Shown here one piece after another: positions 1 through 10,363 of a DNA stretch of 21,399 nt. The position numbers and the translations under genes were made by a program. Origin of the DNA: Oehlia diaphana (lineage: Eukaryota > Glomeromycota > Glomeromycetes > Glomerales > Glomeraceae). Position 1 is the stretch's first letter. Each line of letters opens with the position of its first letter. The stretch is taken from positions 98,999-120,397 of the forward strand of contig QZLH01000153.1 in assembly GCA_003833135.1 (NCBI GenBank). Direction: 5' to 3'. The notes under the pieces were generated by a model. The model did not search any database and had not been told where the DNA came from. It saw only the letters and a list, made by a program, of their open reading frames with translations.

Positions 1-533
1 TTAAAGTTTCTATTAATCTTTCTTATAAAAAATTAATCTAATTAAAATTACACTGAATCACGTGATTTGCCCCCGCTTTAGACGACCTCTATATTAGGTA
101 ATATGAATCATTGCTCACCCTTAGATAATCTGCAATCCGCATAAAATGTGTGGTGAAATTATATAATATAATTATATATCATATAATCTTATCAACTCGA
201 CTTTATAAAATTTATGATTTTTTTAAAAATGTCTTTTTTTTTTTTTTTTGATTCGGTGCAAGCGAATAATAAAAAGGTTACATGAACACCTCCGTTTATT
301 AAAAAAACCGAATTCAATTTTAATCAAAAAAAAATTAAAACCTCCCTTTTTTTTTTAATTATATTATAAAAAAAGTTTTTTTTTAAAAGTTAAAACATCG
401 AACTTGACGTTTTTAATTAAAAAAAATAAAAAAAGAAAACTTTTTTTTTAACATATTCGACTCGTTCGACCTTCATTGTTTTTTCCCATATATTTCCTAT
501 ATTTTATTTCACATCTTTAGAAGCTTTATTTCA
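1..533. other. Upstream intergenic region of the zinc-module gene
   Basis: No gene is seen here. The stretch is A/T-rich with several T or A runs (231-249, around 371-384, 445-450). It carries a 12-bp palindrome AATCACGTGATT at 56-67, an E-box/CACGTG-type site. TATA-like stretches (TATATTT near 489 and TATATTTTATTT near 500) lie 30-45 bases before the ATG at 534 and are plausible core promoter elements. That role is inferred from position only. Confidence 0.5.
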
Positions 534-1442
534 ATGGAAGATAGTAAATGTAGTAAATGCAATTGCCAACGTTATAAAGCACAAGCTGAGAAAGAAGTAT
601 GTTTTTTCTGCAGTCACAGTATTGGATTTCATGAAATTCCATTCTCAAATATAAATACGAAGGAACATCCGTACGGACCATGCGTAGAATGTCGTTGCCA
701 ATTTTACAAAGAAGAAATTCCGTATAAGTGTGTCTATTGTGGTCACGCTCAAGGTTACCATCGTAGTTGGCCAACTACTAGTACAAGAAATTTTCGTAAT
801 GCTGGCAGACCTGCATCTGAAAGTGTAATAATAAAACATTTATTATTATTTGAAGAAGAATCACCAAATATGCTTCCAAAAGAAGGATCAGTTAAATGGA
901 ATAATATGATGGATAAAGGGCTTATTAAAGAAAACGTTAAAATTTCTATAAATGATGATATATTCAACGAATTCCGTAATTTATTTGGAATAACCGATCA
1001 AAGTACGAAATTTAAGTTACATAGTCCAAAAGAAGGAAAACCAGTTGAACTTAATGATGTGAGTGTCAAATTATTTTTCAAATTATATTTTTATCCATTT
1101 ATTAAGTTTGAAAATTTCTCTTTTTAGAAACTCAGTTTTGGTTTGATTAAATCAACTCTAACCAAAGGAAATCGAAGATTATATATTAGTATGGAATATG
1201 TATAATTTATTTCTTTATTTTTTTTATTTCTTATTACTAAATTAGAATTATTTTTTTTTTTAGGTATATATAGAGAAGCGCCAGAATCGAATTTTACGGA
1301 AGCTCTCTTTGAAGGCAGTAATTTCGAAGCAGCTAGAAATGATGATGGCATTGAGTACGAAACTACTAGAGGTATTATGGAATATTTCCATTTTGATCCA
1401 AATACTGATCCCGTAGAGGTCACGGCACAGATGCAAATGTAG
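534..1442 (+). CDS. Protein with two tandem Cys/His zinc-binding modules (254 aa, three exons)
   Basis: Proposed exons are 534-1058, 1128-1188 and 1264-1442. Intron 1 (69 nt, GTGAGT...TTTTTAG) is phase 0. Intron 2 (75 nt, GTATGG...poly-T-TAG) is phase 1 and has a TACTAA branch-point-like site at 1235-1240. The donor at 1189 was chosen because only it joins in frame to the long, compositionally normal third exon, giving 254 residues. The N-terminus has two copies of one module: C6-x2-C9-x-C11-x11-C23-x2-C26-x-H28-x4-H33 and C50-x2-C53-x-C55-x10-C66-x2-C69-x-H71-x4-H76. The ligand spacing predicts two zinc sites per module or a cross-braced site; this is inference. Residues 90-254 are acidic with no motif I recognise, and end in an Asp/Glu-rich tail. 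There is no signal peptide or membrane segment. The module recalls FAM221-type Cys/His repeats, but I cannot assign the family. Unspliced reading would stop at 1127. Role unknown. Confidence 0.82.
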
Positions 1443-1528
1443 CATTTATGACCCACCACGCGGTGCTGACTTAACCCGTATAGAAGGGTCAAGTCTGATA
1501 CTGAATCTAATCAGATGGTCAACTGGCA

Positions 1529-1534
1529 AATAAA
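1529..1534 (+). promoter_or_regulatory. Candidate polyadenylation signal AATAAA
   Basis: An AATAAA hexamer lies 87 bases after the stop codon of the zinc-module gene. The DNA between is less A/T-rich than what follows, as expected of a 3' untranslated region. AATAAA is frequent by chance in such DNA, so position is the only support. Confidence 0.35.
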
Positions 1535-1730
1535 TATTATGTAATCAAAATTTATGTAAATCAAGAGTTATTTCTATTAAATACATATATATATTCTTTT
1601 TGTTTTAGGTTATTCTCTTATTATTTCTATATATTTATTTATCACTTACATATTATTTTATATATATATTTTATATTTATTTTAATTTTATTTATCTTAG
1701 TTATATTATTTTAGAGAATAACTACATTTA

Positions 1731-1835
1731 ACTGGGAGAAAATTAACTGGTGGCAGAATTACATTTCCTAGTCAAGCTTCAAAACTGGATTGTACCAGAA
1801 TTAATGTAATTCCTAACCTGGTTAATTTTCCCCTG
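1731..1835. mobile_element. Small foldback (MITE-like) element
   Basis: An imperfect inverted repeat of about 33 bp per arm: left arm around 1731-1766, right arm around 1802-1835. Shared core words are GAAAATTAAC and GAATTACATT, the latter written as the reverse complement on the right. The loop of about 35 bases has moderate G+C. No coding sequence is present. A clear target-site duplication was not found, so the ends are approximate. Confidence 0.5.
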
Positions 1836-2284
1836 GCAACACTCTTATTTTTATTATATTTTATATTTTATTTTATATATAGTGATAGAAGTCTATACTT
1901 AATAATAAAAATGTAACATTTTAAATATTTCAACTCCTTAAAAAAAATACAATTTAGAAAAAATAAACTGATAACTTTGTTCTTTAAAATAAGCTCTATC
2001 AAATTACATACCAGTCAGATTTTTAAAAGAAAATCTATGTAAAAAGTTACATAATTTTCATATGATTGGTCCAAATTTGAAACAAATATGTTAGCTAAAC
2101 TTATAATAATTTGGGCTATCTCTATACATTGTGATATTGCTAGCTCAAATTATTATATTCTGAATCAAATAAAAAAAAAAATTTTTATCAATATATAACC
2201 TTTATAATATAGTAGCTGCTAAAATCCACTTTTTCTTATATTTTATCTTAACCATAATAAAAATTTTCAAAATTGCATTTTATT
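1836..2284. other. Gene-free A/T-rich spacer with one short hairpin
   Basis: No open reading frame of note. The only structure seen is a hairpin at about 2103-2155, whose 16-bp arms (ATAATAATTTGGGCTA on the left, the reverse complement with one change on the right) enclose a loop of about 20 bases. Otherwise the stretch is A/T-rich DNA with short A and T runs. Confidence 0.4.
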
Positions 2285-2685
2285 AGTACTAAAGCTCCAA
2301 ATAGATCCATTTTTTGGTTCTTTTCTGATTGGTCAGAATCTGTTTTGCGCAATAAGTCACCATTCAGTGATTGTAGGAACTAATCAATAGCTTGTTGGAA
2401 TCATCTTGTCAAGATGGTTCGAATGGTACTAAAATCATCTTTCTAGCATCAATAGATGATGAGTTAATTCTGCCAATTTTTCAAAAATTAACTTTCCATC
2501 TATTGATGTTAGAAAGATGATTTTAATACCATTCGAATCATCTTGATGAGATAATTCTAACAAGCTATTAATTGGATTTCTACGATCACTGAATGGTGAA
2601 TTACTGTGCAAAATAGATTCTAACCAATTAGAAAAGAACCAAAAAATAGAACTGAACTGAAATGTTCAGAGCTTTAATTAGTACT
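2285..2685. mobile_element. Foldback element with arms of about 185-195 bp
   Basis: Nearly the whole 401-bp unit is one inverted repeat: left arm 2285-2470, right arm 2489-2685, loop about 18 bases. I judge the arms about 80-85% identical by eye. Shared words include TTTTTTGGTTCTTTTCT, CACCATTCAGTGAT and ATCATCTTTCTA. The palindrome AGTACT stands at both ends (2285-2290 and 2680-2685) and may be a duplicated target site or part of the terminal repeat. No coding capacity is visible. The inner half (2365-2450) resembles the inner arm of the element at 9471-10013, see there. Confidence 0.8.
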
Positions 2686-3407
2686 TTACATAAAAATTCC
2701 AGTTTTTTGTTAGCTGAATTTCAGATTATATAATATAAAATCAGCTTAAAAAATTTGAATTTTTCAGAATTCTATACTTTTGAAAATAAAAAAATTTACC
2801 ACTGAGAATTACTCTTTTAAGTTTGTGCTTAAACCATAATCATGAGTTTTTCTGAAAGAATTTTCTGAATTTTTTGGAATTCTATATTTCAAAAATTTAC
2901 TCTAAAATTATCTTTTTAACTATAACGTGTTAAACAATAAATTAACTATAAATTTTTATCTAAAATTTCATAAAAATAAATATATATTATATAATAATAA
3001 GAAAGATGCAGATCTATCAGTAGTTATTTTATAAGAATCTTATATTATATGTAAGAAGAGAACAATTAAAAAATAATAATTTTTTTTTTTCAATTGAATT
3101 TTTTTTGTTAAACTATTATTAATGCAAGTACTTTGATAATTTAATCACTTAAAAAGAAAGATCATGAGAAAAAATAATGATATTTTAGGAATTTTAGGAA
3201 GATATGATGAAATGAAATAACAAATTAACTTTTTTTAATATTTTTAAAGCATATTAAAATAACAAATTTAACAATTTTTTCCATTCTTTATAAATCAAAT
3301 AAAGCTTAAATAAATAAAATGAACAATGGAAATCTAAAAGAATATGAGTTTTTATAAGCAAAGAATCAAAGATACTTAAAGAATTTAAAATAATTTTGGA
3401 TTATAGA

Positions 3408-3551
3408 AAAGCTCTTGATATTCTAAGTCAATATAGGATAGCTTAAGAAATAACAGATATTTCACTTGATATTATTAGTTTTAATCAATCAATGGTATCT
3501 CGTATGTACAATAATATTGATATACAGTACCTAAATGTGATAAAATATTAA
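3408..3551 (+). pseudogene. Possible relic of a helix-turn-helix transposase
   Basis: One frame reads about 47 residues with a single internal stop at 3444-3446. Around it stand the words LDILSQYRIA, then EITDISL, then QSMVSRMY. The spacing of a hydrophobic helix, then E-I, then Q-S-x-V-S-R is like the DNA-binding helix-turn-helix of Tc1/mariner or CENP-B/Tigger transposases. No catalytic DDE/D region was found around it. It may equally be a chance pattern in A/T-rich DNA. Confidence 0.2.
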
Positions 3552-3834
3552 TAGCAATTAAAAAATTGGATTAATAAAGAATTGGAAAAAAAAGAAAAAT
3601 ATGAAAATTTAGACTAGAAATAATAATATATATATCAGGTTGGTGAATTGTATATTTGATATTATTGATACAAAATAAACATTTTATTTTCAACTATATA
3701 AATATTAAATTATTCATATTTTTATATAATAAATGATATTTTTCAAAAAAATTGCATTTATTACATATACAGTAAATTAAAAATCTGTAAATAATTAAAT
3801 GAAAAGACTATCGCACACCTACAAAAAAAATATT

Positions 3835-4140
3835 TAAGATCAAATAATAATAAGACCATTATACATAAATTAAATACATAAAAGTGTAGGTACTAAAGAT
3901 CAAAATATAAAAGTTATAATACATAAATTAAAATTACTCATAAAAATATTTAAAGATCAAAATAAGAAGCCGTTATACATGAATTATAATTGCTTATTAG
4001 ATATGAAAGACCATAATATTGCCTATAAAAAGGCCTGTATTAAAATTAAATAAATTAAAAATAAAAGTCATACATAAGTTACAAGCTCACAAAAAATATC
4101 AGAGATCAAGTACATATACATTATAATTGCTCAATGCTCA
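3835..4140. repeat. Degenerate minisatellite, unit about 57 bp
   Basis: About five diverged units follow one another. Each begins with a form of AAAGATCAAAATA and continues with TTATACATAAATTA and an AATTGCTCAT-like end. Unit starts are near 3835, 3894 and 3951. Two less regular units follow, from near 4006 (AAAGACCATAATA) and near 4100 (GAGATCAAG). Spacing of the first three is 57-59 bp. Not coding. Confidence 0.55.
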
Positions 4141-4718
4141 TAAACTCTAGTTTATATAAAATTAATGCCAAAAATATTTTTTTTTCTTTCCATTTAAAAA
4201 TTTAAAAATAGCGTTTGAAAGTAAACTATGATAATATACCAGATATAATAATATAAGGGTAAACCTTTAGAATATTTTTTCTAAAAAATACATGATTATA
4301 GTTTAAGTATGAGCACAAATTAACCTAAAAGGGTAATTTTTAGTGGTGAATTTTTTTATCTTTTAGAAGTGTAGAATTCTAAAAAATTTAGATTTTTTTT
4401 TCAGAAAAAATACTTGATTATAAAATTGAAATAAAATCATATGATTATCAAGTATAAACTTTTTTTTTTTTTTATAATTTATATATGCTTTATTGATATT
4501 AAATTTATATACTATACAAATAAATTATCATGAGCTGTATCCATTCAAAAGGATGCAATCATCAAAATGCTAATACAAATAAAAATAAAAGTAAAATAAA
4601 ATTAGTAATACTATATTTATCTATCTAAAAAAAAAAACAAAAACAAAAAAAAAATTATTTTTTTTTTCCTATTTCTTTTCCTTTCAGAATTGCTAAGTTT
4701 AAATTCAGAATAATATTA

Positions 4719-4790
4719 GTTAGGTTGTTATTAGGTTTACTATAACATTATTAATAATATTTTTTATCTTCTTATAAACCTAACTATACC
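4719..4790. repeat. Short hairpin in gene-free spacer
   Basis: The words GTTAGGTTGTTATTAGGTTTA on the left and TATAAACCTAAC on the right form an imperfect inverted repeat with a loop of about 35 A/T bases. The surrounding spacer 4394-4878 holds nothing else that I can name except long A/T runs. Confidence 0.35.
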
Positions 4791-4878
4791 ACCAATTATT
4801 ATACTGTATATCGCAAGCTATAGTATTTCAGATATCTTGCAAAAATTGGAAGTTTAACCCTGTATTTCTAAGTACTAA

Positions 4879-4963
4879 CACAGATCAAAATGTGAAAAAT
4901 CAGGCATTAATCAGTTACCAATCAGTAATTGATTGATACCTGATTTTTACATTTTGGCCTGTG
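4879..4963. mobile_element. 85-bp miniature relative of the 9471-10013 element, TAA duplication
   Basis: An almost continuous palindrome starts with CACAG and ends with CCTGTG. Its left arm continues with AAAATGTGAAAAATCAGGCA and CAATCAG-type words. The same terminal sequence opens and closes the 543-bp element at 9471-10013. TAA stands directly before (4876-4878) and directly after (4964-4966), matching a 3-bp target duplication. TTA/TAA targets are typical of the PIF/Harbinger superfamily. CACTA/EnSpm elements also make 3-bp duplications and begin with CAC, so superfamily is inferred. No coding sequence. Confidence 0.75.
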
Positions 4964-6488
4964 TAAATAAGATTACATCCCAATTTTCTAACATCTATTT
5001 TTCAAATATACACTTTGCCTGATTTTGATTACCTGACATGTCATATTATCGAATAGACTTTTTGCTGACATATTATTTTGCTGACATAATATTATACCAA
5101 CAGGAAATTTACCCAAAAATGATTTATAAAGAAAATGCTAAATGATTAAATATAACTGATGTAATTTTTAACTTTCAATTTATGCTAGTAATAAAATATT
5201 ATTCTATATAAATTAATATTGTATAATCAAATATGAATTGAATAATAAAATTTCTATTGATGATAATTTATTTTTTTTAATAATAAATTTGTGTAAAAAG
5301 AAATTAAATAATATTTCTATAATTTATTATTTCTGCTTTATTTTAGTATTAATGTGTAAAAAGAAACTAATAAAAATAAAAAATAATGAATAAAATTTAT
5401 GCTTAATTATTTTATAAATTTAAAAATTTTCATAAGTATTTCTATTTTTACATATTATTTAATAAATTAATAAAATAAATTATATTTCTAAATTAAATTA
5501 CATTTGGTAAATGATTTTTAGTAAAATCACTCATTTTGTGAAAATATCTGTTGAAAAAATGTCTATTGGAATATATATTGTCAGTATAATATCATGTCGT
5601 GAAAATGGTATGTTAGTAAAAAGATTATTTGATAATATAACATGTCGGGCAATCAGATCAGGTAAAGTATATGTCTGAAAAATGGGTGTCACTGTCATTG
5701 GTAAATAAAGCTTAAAAATTCTGCTTTTTATGGATATCTTACAATCTATCAGTCCAATTTGAGTGATCATTTTTTTATTTGAAGAGCTTAATGAGAGCTA
5801 TTAAACAAAAAAAAACTTTATATAGATCTGATCACTGGATTACAAAATAAATATAAAATACCCCAAAGTACTATTATTATTATATAATTCTATAAAATTT
5901 TTCAAGAAAGATACTATGCATAAGGGGGTACTATAGTCCACGATAATGGTATTACTAATCAATTAGCACATCTAATCATGAGCTTTTTTTCTCATTTTAT
6001 AGTACTTTAATAAAATGAAATTTTTTCAATGAGTTTTCAGATTGTATTGAATTCAGCTTAAGTAGAATATCATCCAGTATTACAGTTTAATCTTTCTGTG
6101 TGATTATCAAGTATAAACTTTTAGCATTATATAAATAATTAAATATTTTATTTTTCTTAAATAAAGCTTTAAATGGTTTGGATTGGTCTGAGTTTAACTT
6201 AGGACTAAACTGAAAAATTAGTTTATTTTAGTCTAATCCAGTTTATATTAAAAAGATAATTCAGACTAAACTAAAATGAACTAATTATTTTAATTCAGTC
6301 CAATTCAGTTCTATTATAAAAGAATATTGCAAAAATATTTTACAATATTTTTTTATTATTACAGCCATTTTCAAAATGGTTGATACTATTTATTTATGAT
6401 TAAATATTTCAATACCAATATACAGCATTAATTATTTTAAAAATAGTGATAAATATAAAAATATTATGAAAATTTAAAAAATGTTGTA
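4964..6488. other. Gene-free A/T-rich region with minor repeats
   Basis: No gene is supported. Noted structures are GCTGACATATTATTTT-like duplicated words near 5070-5090 and a 22-bp word beginning TGATTATCAAGTATAAAC at 6101-6122 that also occurs at 4442-4463. A run of AGTTTAGTCTAATCCAG-type palindromic words at about 6175-6310 may be a small decayed foldback. A 79-codon frame on the minus strand (5531-5770) has no recognisable domain. Confidence 0.4.
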
Positions 6489-8000
6489 TAAACATTTTTT
6501 AATTAAAATTACTTTGAAAAAATACTTTATAACAATTTTTATTAAATATTTTGCAACATTTTTTTGTTAAATTATTATCCCTTAAACGGTAAAATATTGC
6601 AAGTAAATTTGCCTGCAATTTTACCAAAAATTCAATTTTCATCTAATTTTATGAAAAATAAAGTTATTCTAATAAAATTTTTTTTCACAAAGAGCTTAAA
6701 TCATAATTTATGTAGCAATAACCATTATTTATTAATTATATATTATAAGATTGAAGATTAACCATTGGTCAATAGTTGTATTTTTTAAATGACAAACAAT
6801 TTTAAAAAATTTTGCATTCAACTTTGACAATCTCATTGGATTTGATAGGATCCTGAACATTACTAAAAAAACTCAGATCTGAATTTGTATAAACCCTATA
6901 AATAATTTCTGTTTCAAATATATAAAGTTATATGTAGATTTTAAACTCAAATTTTGCTATCTCAGGATCTAGTAATTGAATTTTAATGATCTTTGGCTTG
7001 TTAGATTTACCTTAACGAGATGAACATTTTAATATATAAATTATCTTTTAGGTGTAATTTAAATTTTTAGTTACATAAAATTTGAGTTGTTTTAGTAATG
7101 TTTGGGATCCTGATTTAATTGCAGCTATATTAAAGCTTAATAGAATATATAGAATTTTTTATGAAGAATAACTTTTGTTATGATAATTTTTAATGTTTAA
7201 AAGTGGTATTACAACTTTACATAAAACTCTAGAAAAAGAATTATTTTTGTGAATTTGTAAAAAATACATAAAGTTAAATTTTATTATCTTTATTTTATTC
7301 ATTAGAATGTGAAGTTTCATAATAAAAATAAAAAAATATATTAAAATGCTTTGTAGTGAAGCAGAATATTATGGTAAAAAAAATTAATTTATTATATAAA
7401 AATTCTGATGTTATTTTTTCAAAATTAATTTGTAACTAATTTCAGTAATTAATGGTTATTAGCCATATATCAAAACTATAAAATTGATGCTAAAAATGTA
7501 GATCAATATAGTTGCAGAATTATAGGATAATCTAAATCATATTAGCAAACTTTATGTTTGGATATAAATTTATTTTAAAAAATTGCAGGCAAATTTACTG
7601 GCAAAACCGTTTAAGGAATAAAAAACGACGTATAATTTTTTTTTATAATAATATATTAAAAAAATGGTTTGCACTGTTTTTTTATTAAATTAATTAAAAA
7701 TATTGCATAAACCTTTTTTTAATTAAAATTACTTTGAAAAATCTTTTGCAACATTTTTTCATTAAATTATTATAAAAATATTATAAAAATATTTTTTTTA
7801 ATAATATATTAAAAAAAACGTTTTATAACATTTTTTTATTAAATTAATTTAAAAAAGATATATAAACATTTTTTAATTAAAATTACTTTGAAAAGCATTT
7901 TGCAATATTTTTTTGTTAAATTATTATAGAATGAAAATATTTTTTTTATAATATATTAAAAAAAATTTTTCTTTAAATTAATTAAAAAGAGAGAATTTAT
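6489..8000. repeat. Tandem array with a unit of about 150 bp, split by an element
   Basis: Units share AATTAAAATTACTTTGAAAA, then TTTTGCAA and TTAAATTATTAT, then T-rich DNA ending ATATATTAAAAAAA. Unit anchors (TAAAC before the shared word) are at 6489, 7708 and 7863; the poly-A joint recurs at about 7658, 7811 and 7958, giving a period of about 147-155 bp. Between the first and second unit the regular order is broken by the 1045-bp element 6576-7620. Subtracting it returns the spacing to about 175 bp. Confidence 0.65.
6576..7620. mobile_element. 1.05-kb non-autonomous element with 45-bp terminal inverted repeats
   Basis: The left end reads TATCCCTTAAACGG and the right end, in reverse complement, TATTCCTTAAACGG. 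Similarity continues inward through AGTAAATTTGCCTGCAATTT for about 45 bp in all. A second inverted pair lies inside, AGGATCC..AACATTACTAAAA at about 6848-6876 against its reverse complement at about 7086-7116, as does AATAACCATTA at about 6716 and 7450. So this may be an old foldback whose arms have drifted. No open frame has transposase features. A frame at 6564-6761 overlaps the left end and is not coding. The element interrupts the tandem array around it. Confidence 0.7.
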
Positions 8001-9277
8001 TTATCGCACATGCGATATCATCGCCACCTTTATCACGTGATTAATTAAATTTTATTGGCAAATTATTATTTGTTTAGATAATCTTTTTTTGTAAAATGTT
8101 AAGCTTTTTATTTATAAATTTAATATATAATATTAAGACTTATAATATAAAACTAATAGTATATAATTATAATAATGTTAATTAAAGCTAGTAATAATAT
8201 AAAAAAAGGTAAAAGAAGTGGAAATAAAAGAAATAAAAAAGGAATAATAAAAAAATAGAAAATAAAGAAAAAAAAGAACTGCAAAGAACTTCAGAGGATA
8301 TTTTTTTTATTGGATTAACTACTTTTGGTAGATATTTTTTATTGGACTAACTACTGTGAAATTATTTACCAAAGGTGTTTTTATTAATTAAGAACGAAAA
8401 TTAGGAGATTCGAAGATGATCTGATTAACTGTTGTAATCTTAACCATAAATTATGCCAACTTGATTGACTTGACCAATTTCTAAAATTTTTTTATTTTTA
8501 TGCAAATGTAAATTTGTTCAACTTATTATTTAGTTAAATAATTATCAATCAGATGATTATTTGGTATTATAAAATAATTTTGAGATCACTTTTTTTAATA
8601 CAAAGTGAACAAATCAGCCCATATTAATTTGCATTTCAGCTTTTTCTTAAAATTTATTTTTTATTTATTCAGTTAACTGACAATTATTTATTTTGATAAT
8701 TTTTTCAATATTTTATGTTGTTTACAATTTAAAAGTTTAAGATGATTACTTTGTAATTGAGTTTTAAGCCTTTTTCTTTTATGAAAGGTTTGAATAGTTC
8801 AGTAAACTATTATTTTAGAAAAGTCAAGTGTTTCAATAATATGTTATCCTATGATGTTACTCTTAAGAAAACTAATAATTTGGTTATATTCAGCCTCTGT
8901 TAAATAATGTATAGTAAGAAATAATATAAAATCCTATTTTGATATCATTGTTTATATAAATCATAAGTTATTTCATGTTAAAATTTCAGTTCAAATTATT
9001 ACGTATATTTTTAAAAATTAAACCAAAACTTTTATTCAAATAGTATAAATATTTTATTAAACTTTTTATTCAAATTATTTTACTAATATTTCTATTTTTA
9101 TATAAAGTAATTAAAGAGTAAGTAAAAAGAACTTATTTAATTTAAAAAAATCAAAAAAAAAACTGTAATACTATAATAAAAAAATTACATACTATTAAAT
9201 TTTATTTAAATAAATTATATATTCCTTTATCAAAAATATTAAACCATTTTAAAAATTAATAAAAAATAAAAAAATCT
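8001..9277. other. Gene-free A/T-rich region
   Basis: No gene is supported. Seen here: a short hairpin ATCGCA-CA-TGCGAT at 8003-8016, the site ATCACGTGAT at 8032-8041, and a direct duplication of a segment of about 25 bp (GATATTTTTTATTGGA followed by TAACTACT) at about 8296-8323 and 8330-8354. The rest is A/T-rich sequence with no pattern I can name. Confidence 0.4.
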
Positions 9278-9470
9278 GGTTTTTATACAATTAGTAGTAA
9301 AATTTGCAAATATAAATAAATATATAGGGGTCTTTGCAATAGAAAGATATGAAATTCAAAAAAATTTTTAATTTTACTTTATATATTAATTATGTTTTTT
9401 TATTGAAATTAATGCAAATTTAATATTAATTCAATTTTTGATATTTTTTGAATTTTGTACTTTTCTATTA

Positions 9471-10013
9471 CACAGGTTGAAATGTGAAAAATCAGGCATC
9501 AATCAGTCACCAATCAGATACCAATCATGTAGCTGATTGGTGACTGATTGGTGACTGATTGGTATTTTTGCCAAATACTGACACCAATCAGGCAGTTTGC
9601 TAACTTTTGATCCAGTGATCAGAAAAAGATGAAATATAGTTCATTGGAATTGTCTCAACAAGATGAATCTAATGGTAGTAAAATTGTATTTCTAGGATTA
9701 AACTTGGTGAGATATTAAGTAAAATATAAAAATAGAAATATACTATTTATATTTTATTTAATATTTTATTAACTATTAATCCTAAAAAATTTTACTACTA
9801 TTAGATTCGTCTTGTTGAGATGATTCTAATGAACTATATTTCATCCTTTTCTGATCACTGGATCAAAAGTTAGCAAATTGCCTGATTGGTAACGATATTT
9901 GGCGAAAATGCCAATCAGTCACCAATCGGTCACCAATCAGTCACCAATCAGCTACCTAATTAGTGCCTGATTGGTGACTGATTGATGCCTGATTTTTCAC
10001 ATTTCAACCTGTG
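9471..10013. mobile_element. 543-bp foldback element, CACAGG ends, TTA duplication
   Basis: The ends are CACAGGTTGAAATGTG and its reverse complement. Each arm continues with AAAAATCAGGCATCAATCAG and several repeats of GTCACCAATCAG or its complement. Further in are TTTGATCCAGTGATCAGAAA and a stem with CAACAAGA, CTAATGGTAGTAAAATT and TCTAGGATTAA. The centre is A/T-rich (about 9700-9780). TTA stands immediately on both sides (9468-9470 and 10014-10016). No reading frame of note, so non-autonomous. The 3-bp TTA duplication suggests mobilisation by a PIF/Harbinger-type transposase, inferred from target preference only. Confidence 0.88.
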
Positions 10014-10035
10014 TTATAAAGACTCCATATAGTTA

Positions 10036-10363
10036 ATTTTCAAAATAGTAGAGCAATTATAATAAAATAAATAGCAAAAATGATTTTTTTGATTAAAAAA
10101 TAGTTTATTTTAAAAATTATAATTAGTAATTATTGAGAATAAAAATCATAAAATTTTGTTAATAAATTATAATAAATCATTTAAAATTTTAATTAAATTT
10201 TAAGAATTTTTAATAATGGATTTTTCAATAACTATTAATTTAATCTTTCTGATTTTTAAATATAAGTTATTTTTAATTTTTTTAATTAAAAGATTGTTTT
10301 TTGATATTTATTTTATTATAACTGCTCTAGTTAAAGAGTTAAGAATTTTGCTATTTTGAAAAT
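10036..10363. mobile_element. 328-bp foldback element with TA duplication
   Basis: The terminal repeat is ATTTTCAAAATAG, reversed at the right end. Similarity goes on inward over about 70 bp (GCAATTATAATAAAATAAAT against AACTGCTCTAG-side sequence in reverse complement). TA flanks both ends (10034-10035 and 10364-10365), the duplication expected of Tc1/mariner-type MITEs. The interior is A/T-rich and non-coding. It sits in the right arm of the 9278-10406 palindrome, and taking it out rejoins that arm. Confidence 0.72.

Larger units (their letters stand above)
2750..4393. repeat. Pair of inverted dispersed repeats about 1.4 kb apart
   Basis: A segment of about 110 bp at 2750-2871 recurs in reverse complement at about 4267-4393. 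Shared words, read on the left copy, include AGAATTCTA, AAAAAAATT, ACCACT, AATTAC and CATAATCATG. The pair may be two separate insertions or the long terminal repeats of one element of about 1.64 kb. A partial direct third copy follows the left arm at about 2870-2925. The interior holds a decayed reading frame (3408-3551) and a minisatellite (3835-4140) and otherwise nothing recognisable. Confidence 0.6.

Noticed and set aside
1124..1492. 122-codon minus-strand frame opposite the zinc-module gene
   Set aside because: It is a shadow of exons 2 and 3 and the intron between them. The plus-strand reading has matched splice sites and a better composition.
1443..1530. G+C-rich stretch after the first gene as a tRNA or small RNA
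   Set aside because: No cloverleaf, T-loop motif or paired stem could be found. It fits a 3' untranslated region.
5531..5770. 79-codon frame on the minus strand
   Set aside because: It has fairly mixed amino-acid composition but no recognisable domain, no splice context and no neighbours. Chance frames of this length are expected in 21 kb.
6175..6310. AGTTTAGTCTAATCCAG-type words as a full foldback element
   Set aside because: The arms are short and interrupted and the ends are unclear. It is mentioned under the spacer but not called as an element.
6564..6761. 65-codon frame on the plus strand
   Set aside because: It crosses the left terminal repeat of the 6576-7620 element, and its first part is explained by that repeat.
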